The position numbers were made by a program, and so were the translations under genes. Below the pieces are notes generated by a model. It did no database searches. It was not told the origin of the DNA and was given only the letters and a program-made list of their open reading frames with translations. Below are positions 39,619-47,531 of a stretch of DNA of 64,000 bases, one piece after another. Numbering within the stretch: the first letter of the stretch is position 1; each line of letters starts with the position of its first letter. Source of the DNA: an uncultured Clostridia bacterium (GTDB taxonomy: Bacteria; Bacillota; Clostridia; Oscillospirales; Oscillospiraceae); assembly GCA_946550725.1 (NCBI GenBank), contig CAMNQX010000008.1:1-64000 (forward strand), given 5' to 3'.

Positions 39619-41418
39619 ATGGAAACCATTCGAACCGCTTATCGCACCCACACCTGCGGCCAGCTCCGCATGGCCGACGTGGGGCAGACCGTCACCCTGG
39701 CGGGCTTTCTGGAGAATCTGCGGGAGGTGGGAGCCAACCTGGGCTTCGCCGTCCTGCGGGACTTTTACGGCGCCACTCAGGTGGTCATTGAGACCGAGGA
39801 GATGATGGCCGCCTTCAAGGCCCTGAACAAGGAATCCACTATTCAGGTCACCGGCACGGTGCGGGAGCGGGACTCCAAGAACCCTAACATGCCCACCGGC
39901 GACATTGAGGTGCTGCCCGACACCCTTACCGTCCTGGGCCGCTGCCGCCACAACGAGCTGCCCTTCCAGGTGCCCCGCTCCCGGGAGGCGGACGAGTCCG
40001 CCCGGCTGAAATACCGCTACCTGGACCTGCGCAACCCCGAGGTGAAGGCCAACATCATCCTCCGCTCCCAGGTGGTGGCCGCCCTCCGCGCGGCCATGAT
40101 CGACCAGGGCTTTATGGAGATCACCACCCCCATTTTGACCGCCTCCTCCCCCGAGGGCGCGCGGGACTACCTGGTGCCCAGCCGCAAGCACCCGGGCAAA
40201 TTCTACGCCCTGCCCCAGGCCCCCCAGCAGTTCAAGCAGCTGCTCATGGCCTCCGGCTTCGACAAATACTTCCAGATCGCCCCCTGCTTCCGGGACGAGG
40301 ACGCCCGGGGCGACCGCTCCCCCGGCGAGTTCTACCAGCTGGACATGGAGATGGCCTTCGCCTCTCAGGAGGACGTATTCGCCGTTCTGGAGCAGGTCCT
40401 GCCCCCCATTTTTGCCAAATTCGGCAAGTATAACACCGCCTCCTCCGCCCCCTTCACCCGTATTCCCTTCCTGGAGGCCATGGAGACCTTCGGCTCGGAT
40501 AAGCCCGACCTGCGCATCGACCTGCGGCTCCAGGATGCGACCGAGCTGCTGGGCAACTGCGGCTTCGGCCCCTTTGAGGGAAATGTGGTGAAGGCTGTAA
40601 AGGTTACAAACTTTACTGCCACCCGGAAGCAGATCGACAAGCTGTGCGCCGACGTGGAGGTACAGACCGCCCAAAAGACCTATTGGTTCCGCCTGGACGA
40701 AAGCTGCGAGATCGTGGGCGGCATCGCCAAGTTCCTGCAGGAGAAGAAGGCGGAGGTCATTGAGGCTCTGGGCCTCACCCCGGGTTGCTTCGTGGGTCTG
40801 GCGGCGGGGCCGCTGCTCACCGCCCAAAAGACCGCGGGTGTGCTGCTGAAGATGGCGGCCCAGCTGGCTCCGGAGCATTTCAACAAGGAGACCTACGAAT
40901 TCTGCTGGATCGTGGACTTCCCCATGTACGAGATCGGGGAGGAGAGCGGCCAGCTGGAATTCTGCCACAACCCCTTCTCCATGCCCGCGGGCGGGCTGGA
41001 GGCGCTGAAAAAGGCCGCCAACGGGGAGATCGACCCCCTGTCCATCACCGCCGACCAGTACGATCTGGTGTGCAACGGCGTGGAGCTGTCCTCCGGCGCG
41101 GTGCGCAACCACGACCCGGAGATCATGATCGAGGCCTTCCAGCTGGTGGGCCTGGGCGAGGAGGATGTGGTGAAGAAGTTCCCCGCCATGTATAACGCCT
41201 TCACCTACGGCGCGCCGCCCCATGCGGGCATCGCCCCCGGCGTGGACCGCATGGTCATGCTGCTGGCGGGCGAGGACTCCATCCGGGAGATCATCCCCTT
41301 CCCCATGAACAAGTCCGCCCAGGACCTGATGATGTCCGCGCCCAGCCCTGTTACCCAGGCTCAGCTGGACGAGCTGCACATCGCGGTGACGGCGACCGAA
41401 GAGGAGACCGAAGCGTGA
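39619..41418 (+). CDS. aspS: Aspartyl-tRNA synthetase
   Basis: A 599-residue bacterial-type class-IIb synthetase: N-terminal OB fold ('GQTVTLAGFLENLREVG', about 20-110), motif 1 around 'FMEITTPILTASSPEGARDYLVPS' (positions 145-170), motif 2 'PCFRDEDARGDRSPGEFYQLD' (about 217-237), an inserted GAD domain (about 290-420), and motif 3 'GIAPGVDRMVMLLAG'. ATG 39619 is chosen because GGAG lies 9 nt upstream and the product begins 'METIRTAYRTHTCG' as in relatives. Whether it is discriminating or also makes Asp-tRNA-Asn cannot be told. Confidence 0.95.
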   Translation: METIRTAYRTHTCGQLRMADVGQTVTLAGFLENLREVGANLGFAVLRDFYGATQVVIETEEMMAAFKALNKESTIQVTGTVRERDSKNPNMPTGDIEVLPDTLTVLGRCRHNELPFQVPRSREADESARLKYRYLDLRNPEVKANIILRSQVVAALRAAMIDQGFMEITTPILTASSPEGARDYLVPSRKHPGKFYALPQAPQQFKQLLMASGFDKYFQIAPCFRDEDARGDRSPGEFYQLDMEMAFASQEDVFAVLEQVLPPIFAKFGKYNTASSAPFTRIPFLEAMETFGSDKPDLRIDLRLQDATELLGNCGFGPFEGNVVKAVKVTNFTATRKQIDKLCADVEVQTAQKTYWFRLDESCEIVGGIAKFLQEKKAEVIEALGLTPGCFVGLAAGPLLTAQKTAGVLLKMAAQLAPEHFNKETYEFCWIVDFPMYEIGEESGQLEFCHNPFSMPAGGLEALKKAANGEIDPLSITADQYDLVCNGVELSSGAVRNHDPEIMIEAFQLVGLGEEDVVKKFPAMYNAFTYGAPPHAGIAPGVDRMVMLLAGEDSIREIIPFPMNKSAQDLMMSAPSPVTQAQLDELHIAVTATEEETEA

Positions 41419-41435
41419 GCATAGGCGCGCCCCGG

Positions 41436-41546
41436 CGGATGGACCGGAGCGAGGGCCGAATTGGTAAGGCAGCGGAGTTGCCGCGATTTGGCCCGAGGCG
41501 GAGGGAAGCCGCCGGGAGAAGCGCGCCCAATGCGAACGTGACAGCC
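41436..41546 (+). repeat. Long inverted-repeat element, left copy
   Basis: A 111-bp G+C-rich block starting CGGATGGACCGGAGCGAG and containing AATTGGTAAG, CGCGATTTG, GGAGGGAAGCCG and GTGACAGCC. The same landmarks occur in the same order on the opposite strand at 44234-44342. It begins 18 bp after aspS. Confidence 0.75.
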
Positions 41547-41553
41547 CTCAACA

Positions 41554-41588
41554 AAAAACAGGGGCGCACGCGGTGCGCCCCTGTTTTT
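41554..41588. terminator. Bidirectional terminator
   Basis: AAAAACAGGGGCGCAC pairs perfectly with GTGCGCCCCTGTTTTT around a 3-nt loop. It serves aspS from the left and the 41-residue minus-strand gene from the right. Confidence 0.92.
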
Positions 41589-41596
41589 CAGACCCC

Positions 41597-41722
41597 TTAC
41601 AAAATCATCGAAATCCTTCCGATCACCCCAAAGGTGAGCAGCACCGAGACGCCGTAGAGCAGCTGGCGGGTGTTGAAGGGCATGTTGACCGCTTTTTCTA
41701 CCACTGTTTTGACCTTTTCCAT
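41597..41722 (-). CDS. 41-residue small protein
   Basis: A short gene: ATG 41722 with GGAGGA at 7 nt, 41 codons and a TAA, followed by a strong terminator and preceded by a near-perfect promoter with a leader of about 100 nt. The product starts 'MEKVKTVVEKAVNMPFNTRQ' and ends with a hydrophobic stretch ('LLYGVSVLLTFGVIG', about 22-36), so it is probably a small membrane protein. Family not recognised. The complete transcription unit makes it credible despite its size. Confidence 0.72.
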   Translation of the reverse strand: MEKVKTVVEKAVNMPFNTRQLLYGVSVLLTFGVIGRISMIL

Positions 41723-41837
41723 GGGAAATTCCTCCTTGTTTCTTGGATGTCCCCAGTGTATTCCCTTTTCTGTCCCATAAACGGGATGTTTCCTGTCCGG
41801 GATACTAGAAAATTTGTTCGTTGGAACCGTTGTTCTA

Positions 41838-41866
41838 TTTATACAACACCTGTTCGAGCTTGTCAA
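41838..41866 (-). promoter_or_regulatory. Sigma-A promoter of the 41-residue protein gene
   Basis: Minus strand TTGACA (41861-41866), 17-nt spacer, TATAAA (41838-41843). The leader between here and 41722 contains repeated GGGACAG/GGACAGG and CCCG/CGGG segments that could fold. Confidence 0.82.
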
Positions 41867-41968
41867 GGGTTTTTCCAAAAAAATTTTTTCGGAACTTTTT
41901 CCCATGCCTTGCGTCCAAGGGAATATCCGGCAAGTTTTCTTGCGCAACGATTGTAAGGAGGAGAAAAA

Positions 41969-44227
41969 ATGAAGCGTAAACTTTTGTCCCTGCTCCTGGC
42001 AGCGGTGATGCTGCTGGGCGTGGCCGCGCCCGCGCTGGCCGCCGAAGACGCCGATCAGGAGCTGATGAACGTCACCGCCAAGGTGAAGGCCACTCTGGAC
42101 CTGGACACGGAAATTTACGATGACTTCCAGGGCTACAGCGACGAAGACGTGCTGCTGGGTAAGCGCTGGCGGCTCAGCTGGACCGGCGACGGCGTCAGCC
42201 TCAATATTACCGCCGACGACAGCGGCAAGATCTACTCCTACAGTGCCTACCGCGCCGTGGAGGACATCGCCGTGGCCCTGCCCAGCCGCTCCAACGGCGG
42301 GCGGATGAACATTCCCCGCCTGCCCGAGGACAAGTCTGTGGCCGCCTATGAGACCGCCAAGGCCTTCCTGGCCAAGGTGCTGGACGCCCCGGTGGAGAGC
42401 GTGGAGCTGTCCAACAACTACCGTCCCTCCCTCCAGCAGGACACCTACTGGTACAACGGCACCATTCTCCTCAACGGCCTGGAGTCCCCCATCTCCTGCC
42501 ATGTCTCCGTCCGCGCCAGCGACCTGACCGTCCTGCGCTTTGACCGGGGAGACCAGTACAGCGGCTACCTGGGCGACGTGCCCTCCGCCGACACCAGCGT
42601 CTCTAACGCCCAGGCCCGGCGGTTGCTCCGCTCCACCTACGACATGGAGGCCAAGTACATCCTCCAGGACGATGGCAAGACCGCCCGGGTCCAGTACGTT
42701 CCCCTCTCCCGGAACGAGTACTACGTGGACGGGGCCACCGGGGAGCTGATCGACCTCACCGAGCTGAAAAGCAAGCTGTGGAGCAGTGGCGGCAGCGGCG
42801 GGGTCTCCAACCGCTTTGATGCGACCGCCGCACCTGAGGCGGCGGAGGACATGAAATCCTCCCTCACCCAGGCGGAGAAGGACGGCGCGGCCATTCTCAA
42901 GACCGCTCTTTCCAAGGAGGAGCTGGACACGGTGTTGAAAAACGCCTGGCCCGAGCTGGGCCTGGGCAAATACACCCTGGCCTCCGCCACCTACAGCATC
43001 TCCGAGATCGAGCTTCCCCAGGGGACCGAGCGCACCCCCGACGATTACAACGTCACCTGCCGCCTGGTCTACGGCCGCCAGCTGGACGGCGCCACCGCCA
43101 ACAAGTACGTCACCGTGGACGCCAAGACCGGCGAGCTGAAGTCCCTCCGCTCCGGCCGCTCCTACAAGGAGGGCTGGCCCGAGACCTTCCCCGTCTCCGT
43201 CCCCGTGAACACCGCCCAGTCCACCGCCGAGAGCTTCCTCCGGGCCTTTATCGGCGGGGACAAGTTCGACCAGTTGGGGTTGTTCTCCACCACAAACGCC
43301 AGAACCGATAACACCTGGGAGCACACCTTCTGCCTTCAGCAGACCGCCAACGGCTACTTCTATGACGGCAACTCCTACACCGTCAGCGTGGACGCCGCCG
43401 ACGGCACCATCACCGAGGTCTACGGCCAGTTCGACGAGGAAGTGGAGCTGGTCGCCCCCAAGAAGGTGGTGACCAAGACCCAGGCCATCGAGGCCTATGA
43501 GGCCGCCCTCGCCCTGGACTACGGCTACATGGAGATCCCCGTGTCCATCTCTCTGGCCGGGCAGGAGCTGATGCCCCTGCTGAAGGAGGCGGGCTATACC
43601 TATGTCACCGCCCTGAAGACCGGCTTCGTCCTCACCCAGCCCGAGGACAAGTACGTCCGCGGCGTGGACGCGGAGACCGGCGAGGCCGTGGTCACCGAAT
43701 ACACCCCCGGGGAAGAAACCCTCATCACCTATGACGACCTGGACGGCAGTTGGGTCAAGACCGCCGCCGAGGCTCTGGCGGTGTTCCAGATCGGCTTCTA
43801 CGGCGGCTCCCTCAAGCCCACCGAGGCCCTCACCCAGCGGGACATGATCGCCCTGCTCCTCAGCGTGGAGGGGTATACCTTCGACCCCGCCACCGCCACC
43901 CAGGACGAGGTGGACTGGCTCTACAACCGGGCTTATTCCTACGGTCTGGTCACCCCCGAGACCCGGGACGAGGACAAGACCGTCACCCGGGGCGAGCTGG
44001 TGAAGGTTCTGCTGGACTGCGTGGGCTACCAGAAGATCGCCTCCCTCAGCGGCATCTTCCGCTGCGACTTTGCCGATGCGGCGTCCATCGCCCCTGACCA
44101 GATGGGCTACGCCGCCCTGGCCCAGGGCCTGGGCCTCATTAACGGCGGCTCCGCCGGGGCCTTCGCCGCCGCCCGCACCGCCACCCGCGCGGAGGCCATT
44201 TCCTTCTTGTACCAGTATATGAAGTAA
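41969..44227 (+). CDS. Large exported YcdB/PepSY-type protein with C-terminal SLH domains
   Basis: A 752-residue secreted protein: signal peptide ending ALAAE (1-25), two repeated YcdB/YcdC-like (DUF4901) and PepSY-like blocks (about 30-270 and 290-510, each with 'YxVDxxTGELIDL' style strands such as 'YYVDGATGELIDL' and 'VTVDAAKTGELKSL'-like turns), and three SLH-type modules in the last 150 residues ending 'ATRAEAISFLYQYMK'. It is likely displayed on the cell wall; function unknown. GGAGGAG lies before the ATG. The gene is flanked by inverted copies of a 110-bp repeat. Confidence 0.78.
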   Translation: MKRKLLSLLLAAVMLLGVAAPALAAEDADQELMNVTAKVKATLDLDTEIYDDFQGYSDEDVLLGKRWRLSWTGDGVSLNITADDSGKIYSYSAYRAVEDIAVALPSRSNGGRMNIPRLPEDKSVAAYETAKAFLAKVLDAPVESVELSNNYRPSLQQDTYWYNGTILLNGLESPISCHVSVRASDLTVLRFDRGDQYSGYLGDVPSADTSVSNAQARRLLRSTYDMEAKYILQDDGKTARVQYVPLSRNEYYVDGATGELIDLTELKSKLWSSGGSGGVSNRFDATAAPEAAEDMKSSLTQAEKDGAAILKTALSKEELDTVLKNAWPELGLGKYTLASATYSISEIELPQGTERTPDDYNVTCRLVYGRQLDGATANKYVTVDAKTGELKSLRSGRSYKEGWPETFPVSVPVNTAQSTAESFLRAFIGGDKFDQLGLFSTTNARTDNTWEHTFCLQQTANGYFYDGNSYTVSVDAADGTITEVYGQFDEEVELVAPKKVVTKTQAIEAYEAALALDYGYMEIPVSISLAGQELMPLLKEAGYTYVTALKTGFVLTQPEDKYVRGVDAETGEAVVTEYTPGEETLITYDDLDGSWVKTAAEALAVFQIGFYGGSLKPTEALTQRDMIALLLSVEGYTFDPATATQDEVDWLYNRAYSYGLVTPETRDEDKTVTRGELVKVLLDCVGYQKIASLSGIFRCDFADAASIAPDQMGYAALAQGLGLINGGSAGAFAAARTATRAEAISFLYQYMK

Positions 44228-44233
44228 GTCTCA

Positions 44234-44342
44234 GGCTGTCACGCTCCCGTTGGACACGCCGCGGCTCGGCTTCCCTCCGTCTCGGGGCAAATCGCGCGGC
44301 CTATGGCCGCTTACCAATTTGCCTCTCGCTCCGGTCCATCCG
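44234..44342 (-). repeat. Long inverted-repeat element, right copy
   Basis: Reverse-complement counterpart of 41436-41546: it reads (minus strand) CGGATGGACCGGAGCGAG, AATTGGTAAG, GCGGCC-ATA-GGCCGC, CGATTTG, GGAGGGAAGCCG, then GTGACAGCC. The hairpin after AATTGGTAAG differs in sequence from the left copy's but occupies the same place. It starts 7 bp after the YcdB/SLH gene. Confidence 0.75.
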
Positions 44343-44373
44343 AGCCTACGTGTCTACGGGTCGCGCTTCTTTC

Positions 44374-44412
44374 AAAAAGACCGCTCAGTTTTCCACACTG
44401 GGTGGTCTTTTT
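44374..44412 (+). terminator. Terminator before dnaA with a DnaA-box-like loop
   Basis: AAAAAGACC pairs with GGTCTTTTT, continuing into a T-run. The interior holds TTTTCCACA (44389-44397), a match to the relaxed DnaA box. Confidence 0.72.
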
Positions 44413-44415
44413 TTG

Positions 44416-44444
44416 TTGTCTTTTTTATAAAGGTGTGGTAAAAT
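44416..44444 (+). promoter_or_regulatory. Promoter of dnaA
   Basis: TTGTCT (44416-44421), 17-nt spacer, TAAAAT (44439-44444), 53 bp before the GTG start. The DnaA-box-like site at 44389 lies just upstream and could mediate autorepression. Confidence 0.65.
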
Positions 44445-44497
44445 ATAAGGTGATTTTCTGTTCTTGTCATTTTATGAGAGAAGGAGGGAAAGGTTCT

Positions 44498-45826
44498 GTG
44501 AACACCGCCAACGAGATTTGGAAGAAGGCTTATCAGCTGCTGGGAGAAGACTTGACCTCCACCACTCTGCGCACCTGGTTTGACGACGTGTCCGCCGTGG
44601 CTATGGACGGCGACACCCTGATCCTCTGCTCCCCCGAGGAATTTAAGCGGCAGATCATTCAACAGCGGTATATTCAAAACGTGGAGAAGGCCCTCTACGA
44701 CCTATTTTCCCAGAACATCCCCGTTCGGTTCGTGGACGCCGAGGAGGCCAAGCGGTGGGAGAACGGCGAGGCCGTGGAGGAGGATTCCTTTCTGAAGGGC
44801 ACCGGGGAGTACACCTTCGACACCTTCGTGGTGGGTTCCTCCAACCGTTTCGCCTACAACGCCGCCAAAAAGGTCTCGGAAAACCCCGGCCGCAGCTACA
44901 ATCCCATCTTCATCTACGGTGCCTCCGGCCTGGGCAAGACCCACCTGCTCTACGCCATCGCCCACGCCATTCACAAGGACCACCCCACCTGGAAAATTCT
45001 CTATGTGAAAAGCGAGACCTTCGTCAATGAGCTGATCGAAAAGCTTCGCTCCCAGGAACGGTACATGGAGGAGTTCCGCAAAAAGTACCGTGAGGTGGAC
45101 GTGTTCTTAATGGACGACGTGCAGTTCATCGCCGGGAAAAACTCCAGCGAGGAGGAGCTGTTCCACACCTTCAACACCCTCCACGAGCAGCAAAAGCAGA
45201 TCGTTTTCACCTCCGACCGACCGCCCCAGGAGATGCTGCGGCTGGAGGAACGGCTCAAGACCCGCTTCGATTGGGGCCTTTCCGCCGATATTCAGCCCCC
45301 CGACTATGAGACGCGGGTGGCCATCATCAAAAATAAGGCCATCGCCCGTGGGGTGAATCTACCCCTTCCGGTGCTTCAATATGTGGCGGAAAACATCACC
45401 TCCAACGTCCGTCAGATCGAGGGCACGGTAAGCAAGCTGGTGGCTATGCAGGAGCTGCTAGGAGAGCAGATCAACGTGGACAACGTCATTCGTGCCGTGC
45501 GGGATATGCTCTCCACCAAAAATGAGTTTCTCCCCTCCCCCGACCTCATCATCAGCGAGGTGGCCCAGTTCTACCAGCTGGACAGCGAGGCCATTAAGGG
45601 TCAGGGACAGAACAAGACCATTTCCGCCTCCCGCAACGTAGCCATGTATCTCATTCGCAACATGACCGACCTTTCCCTGCAGGAGATCGGCGACATTTTC
45701 GGCAACCGGCACTATTCCACCGTTATTTCCTCTATCAAACGAGTGGAGAAGCTGCTGAAGGAGGACCCCGACCTGGGAGAAATCATTCGCGACCTGAAAA
45801 GCGCCATCAACGGCAAGTTTGAATAG
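44498..45826 (+). CDS. dnaA: Chromosomal replication initiator DnaA
   Basis: A 442-residue initiator. Domain I (1-80) begins 'VNTANEIWKKAYQLLGEDL'; domain II is short; domain III carries Walker A 'GASGLGKTHLLYAI' (with Ala-Ser where most have Gly/Pro), Walker B 'VFLMDDVQFI' and sensor 'LEERLKTRFDWG'. Domain IV ends with a helix-turn-helix whose DNA-contact motif reads 'FGNRHYSTVISSIK' where most DnaA proteins have GRDHTTV. GTG 44498 follows AAGGAGG/AAAGG. The usual neighbour rpmH is not upstream. dnaN follows after the probable oriC. Confidence 0.96.
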   Translation: MNTANEIWKKAYQLLGEDLTSTTLRTWFDDVSAVAMDGDTLILCSPEEFKRQIIQQRYIQNVEKALYDLFSQNIPVRFVDAEEAKRWENGEAVEEDSFLKGTGEYTFDTFVVGSSNRFAYNAAKKVSENPGRSYNPIFIYGASGLGKTHLLYAIAHAIHKDHPTWKILYVKSETFVNELIEKLRSQERYMEEFRKKYREVDVFLMDDVQFIAGKNSSEEELFHTFNTLHEQQKQIVFTSDRPPQEMLRLEERLKTRFDWGLSADIQPPDYETRVAIIKNKAIARGVNLPLPVLQYVAENITSNVRQIEGTVSKLVAMQELLGEQINVDNVIRAVRDMLSTKNEFLPSPDLIISEVAQFYQLDSEAIKGQGQNKTISASRNVAMYLIRNMTDLSLQEIGDIFGNRHYSTVISSIKRVEKLLKEDPDLGEIIRDLKSAINGKFE

Positions 45827-46054
45827 CAGATTTCCACACTCCCTTGTGACTGTTATGTGAAGGTTTTGTGGAAGTGGAACTTTTCCACGGTTCTTCCACA
45901 GGCCGCCTTCTTTTTCCATGCTTTCTTGTGGACGCTCAAACCCTTCCATTTCTAAGGGCTTGTCCCCTTTTCCACAAAGTCAACGCTTCTACGACTTTTA
46001 CTGATCATATTCCTATCCTTTTTATCAAAAACACCTTGAAAGGAGTTTTTCACC
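45827..46054. other. Probable oriC (dnaA-dnaN intergenic region)
   Basis: 228 bp with a cluster of DnaA-box-like sequences: TTTTCCACA at 45968-45976, and near-matches around 45830 (ATTTCCACA), 45863 (reverse TTCCACAAAA type), 45881 (TTTTCCACG), 45892 (TCTTCCACA) and 45926 (reverse). An A+T-rich stretch at about 45990-46035 follows and could be the unwinding element. The favoured box is TTTTCCACA rather than TTATCCACA. Confidence 0.7.
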
Positions 46055-47170
46055 ATGCGCTTCACCTGCGAAAAGGCTCTGCTGCAAAACGCCATCACCA
46101 CCACCGGACGGGCCGTGGCGGTCAAAACCTCCATTCCCGCCCTGGACGGGATCCTCATTGAGGCCCTGAGCTTCCTTCGGCTGACGGGGTACAACCTGGA
46201 AACGGGCATCCAATCTATGGTGGACGCGGACATTCAGGAGCAGGGAACGCTGGTTCTCTCCGCCCGGCTCCTGGGCGAGATCGTCCGGAAGCTTCCCGAC
46301 GAGCCGGTGACCGTGTCCTCCCAGGGTCTCACCGTAAAGCTGGACTGCGGTCAAAGCCACTATACCCTCCAGGCTATTGACCCCGACGAGTTTCCCGAGC
46401 TGCCCCAGGTGGAGGGGGATAACGAGATCGTCATGGCCCAGGGCGATCTGAAAAAAATGATCAGCCAAACCATCTTTGCCGTGTCCTCCCAGGACATTCG
46501 CCCCATCCACACCGGCTCCCTCTTTGAGGTGGAAGGGGATACTCTCACCATGGTGAGTCTGGACGGCTTCCGTCTGGCTCTGCGGCGGGAGAAGTACCAG
46601 AAAAACCTGGGAGAGGAGCACTATTCCTTCGTGGTCCCCGCCTTCGCGCTGAACGAGGTGGAAAAGATCTGCGGCGAAACAGACGAACCTATCACCGTGA
46701 CCCAGGGTCCCGCTCACGTACTGTTCACCGTGGGGCAGACCATCGTGGTCTGCCGCCGCCTGGAGGGAGAATTCCTCAACTATAAGCAGTCCATTCCCCG
46801 GGAGAACAAGATCAAGGTGGTGGGAGCCACACGGGACCTGCTGGCCTCCATCGGCCGCGTCTCCCTCATTCTCAGCGACAAGCTGAAAAACCCCCTGCGG
46901 TGTACCTTCCGGGAAAACCAACTGTTTATCACCACCAAGTCCGCCATCGGCGACGCCTCCGACCTTTGCCCCCTGGAGGGAGACGGCGGCGGGCTGGAGA
47001 TCGGCTTTGATAACCGCTACCTTTCCGACGCCCTGCGCTTTGCCCCCGCCGACAGGGTGCGCATGGAGCTGAACACACCTGTCTCCCCCTGCGTCATCCT
47101 CCCCACCGAGGATGGAGACAACAGCTTTCTCTACCTGGTCCTGCCCGTGCGGCTGAAGGCCGGAGATTAA
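46055..47170 (+). CDS. dnaN: DNA polymerase III beta clamp
   Basis: A 371-residue sliding clamp made of three similar domains. Landmarks are '[20 protein letters not shown]' (first strand and helix), '[12 protein letters not shown]' in domain 2 and the C-terminal 'YLVLPVRL'. AAAGGAG lies upstream of the ATG. Length fits. It follows oriC and precedes a parS-linked repeat. Confidence 0.96.
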   Translation: MRFTCEKALLQNAITTTGRAVAVKTSIPALDGILIEALSFLRLTGYNLETGIQSMVDADIQEQGTLVLSARLLGEIVRKLPDEPVTVSSQGLTVKLDCGQSHYTLQAIDPDEFPELPQVEGDNEIVMAQGDLKKMISQTIFAVSSQDIRPIHTGSLFEVEGDTLTMVSLDGFRLALRREKYQKNLGEEHYSFVVPAFALNEVEKICGETDEPITVTQGPAHVLFTVGQTIVVCRRLEGEFLNYKQSIPRENKIKVVGATRDLLASIGRVSLILSDKLKNPLRCTFRENQLFITTKSAIGDASDLCPLEGDGGGLEIGFDNRYLSDALRFAPADRVRMELNTPVSPCVILPTEDGDNSFLYLVLPVRLKAGD

Positions 47171-47204
47171 AAACATTCACCAAAGTGCCGGTTTAAGGAA
47201 GAAA

Positions 47205-47326
47205 TGTTCCACATGTCGGGGCGTTAAAAAACATGCCGGTGGCATGTTTTTAGTCCCGAGCTTCGGCGGCTATGCCGACGAAGCATCGTTTCCGAGATTG
47301 CAGGGAGGAATGCTCCACATGAAACA
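47205..47326 (+). repeat. Single copy of the parS-linked repeat at dnaN-yaaA
   Basis: Related to the 110-bp units at 28025-28354. It opens with TGTTCCACATGTCGGG (47205-47220), has the hairpin AAAAACATGCC/GGCATGTTTTT (sequence differs from CCGCC/GGCGG in the array, but pairing is kept), GTCCCGAGCTTCGGC and CGACGAAGCATCG. It ends at a second parS-like site TGCTCCACATGAAACA (47311-47326), which overlaps the yaaA start codon. Spacing between the two sites is 106 bp. The hairpin may terminate dnaN transcripts. Confidence 0.88.
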
Positions 47327-47531
47327 GATCATCATTCAAACGGAATACATCAAGCTGGACTCCCTTCTAAAATTCGCCGGGGCGGTGGAGACCGGCGGCG
47401 AGGCCAAGGAGGCGGTACTGGCCGGGGAGGTACTGGTCAACGGAGAACCCTGCCTTATGCGGGGGAAAAAGTGCCGCGCCGGGGACACCGTCGCCTTTCG
47501 GGGCGAAGAATACGAACTGATATGCGGGTAG
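47319..47531 (+). CDS. yaaA: S4-domain RNA-binding protein YaaA
   Basis: A 70-residue S4-like protein found between dnaN and recF in many Firmicutes; it is thought to act in ribosome biogenesis. It shows '[19 protein letters not shown]' and '[19 protein letters not shown]', the S4 fold signature. ATG 47319 is preferred (GGAGG 10 nt upstream); an in-frame ATG at 47310 is too close to that site. It overlaps recF by 10 bp. Confidence 0.9.
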   Translation: MKQIIIQTEYIKLDSLLKFAGAVETGGEAKEAVLAGEVLVNGEPCLMRGKKCRAGDTVAFRGEEYELICG

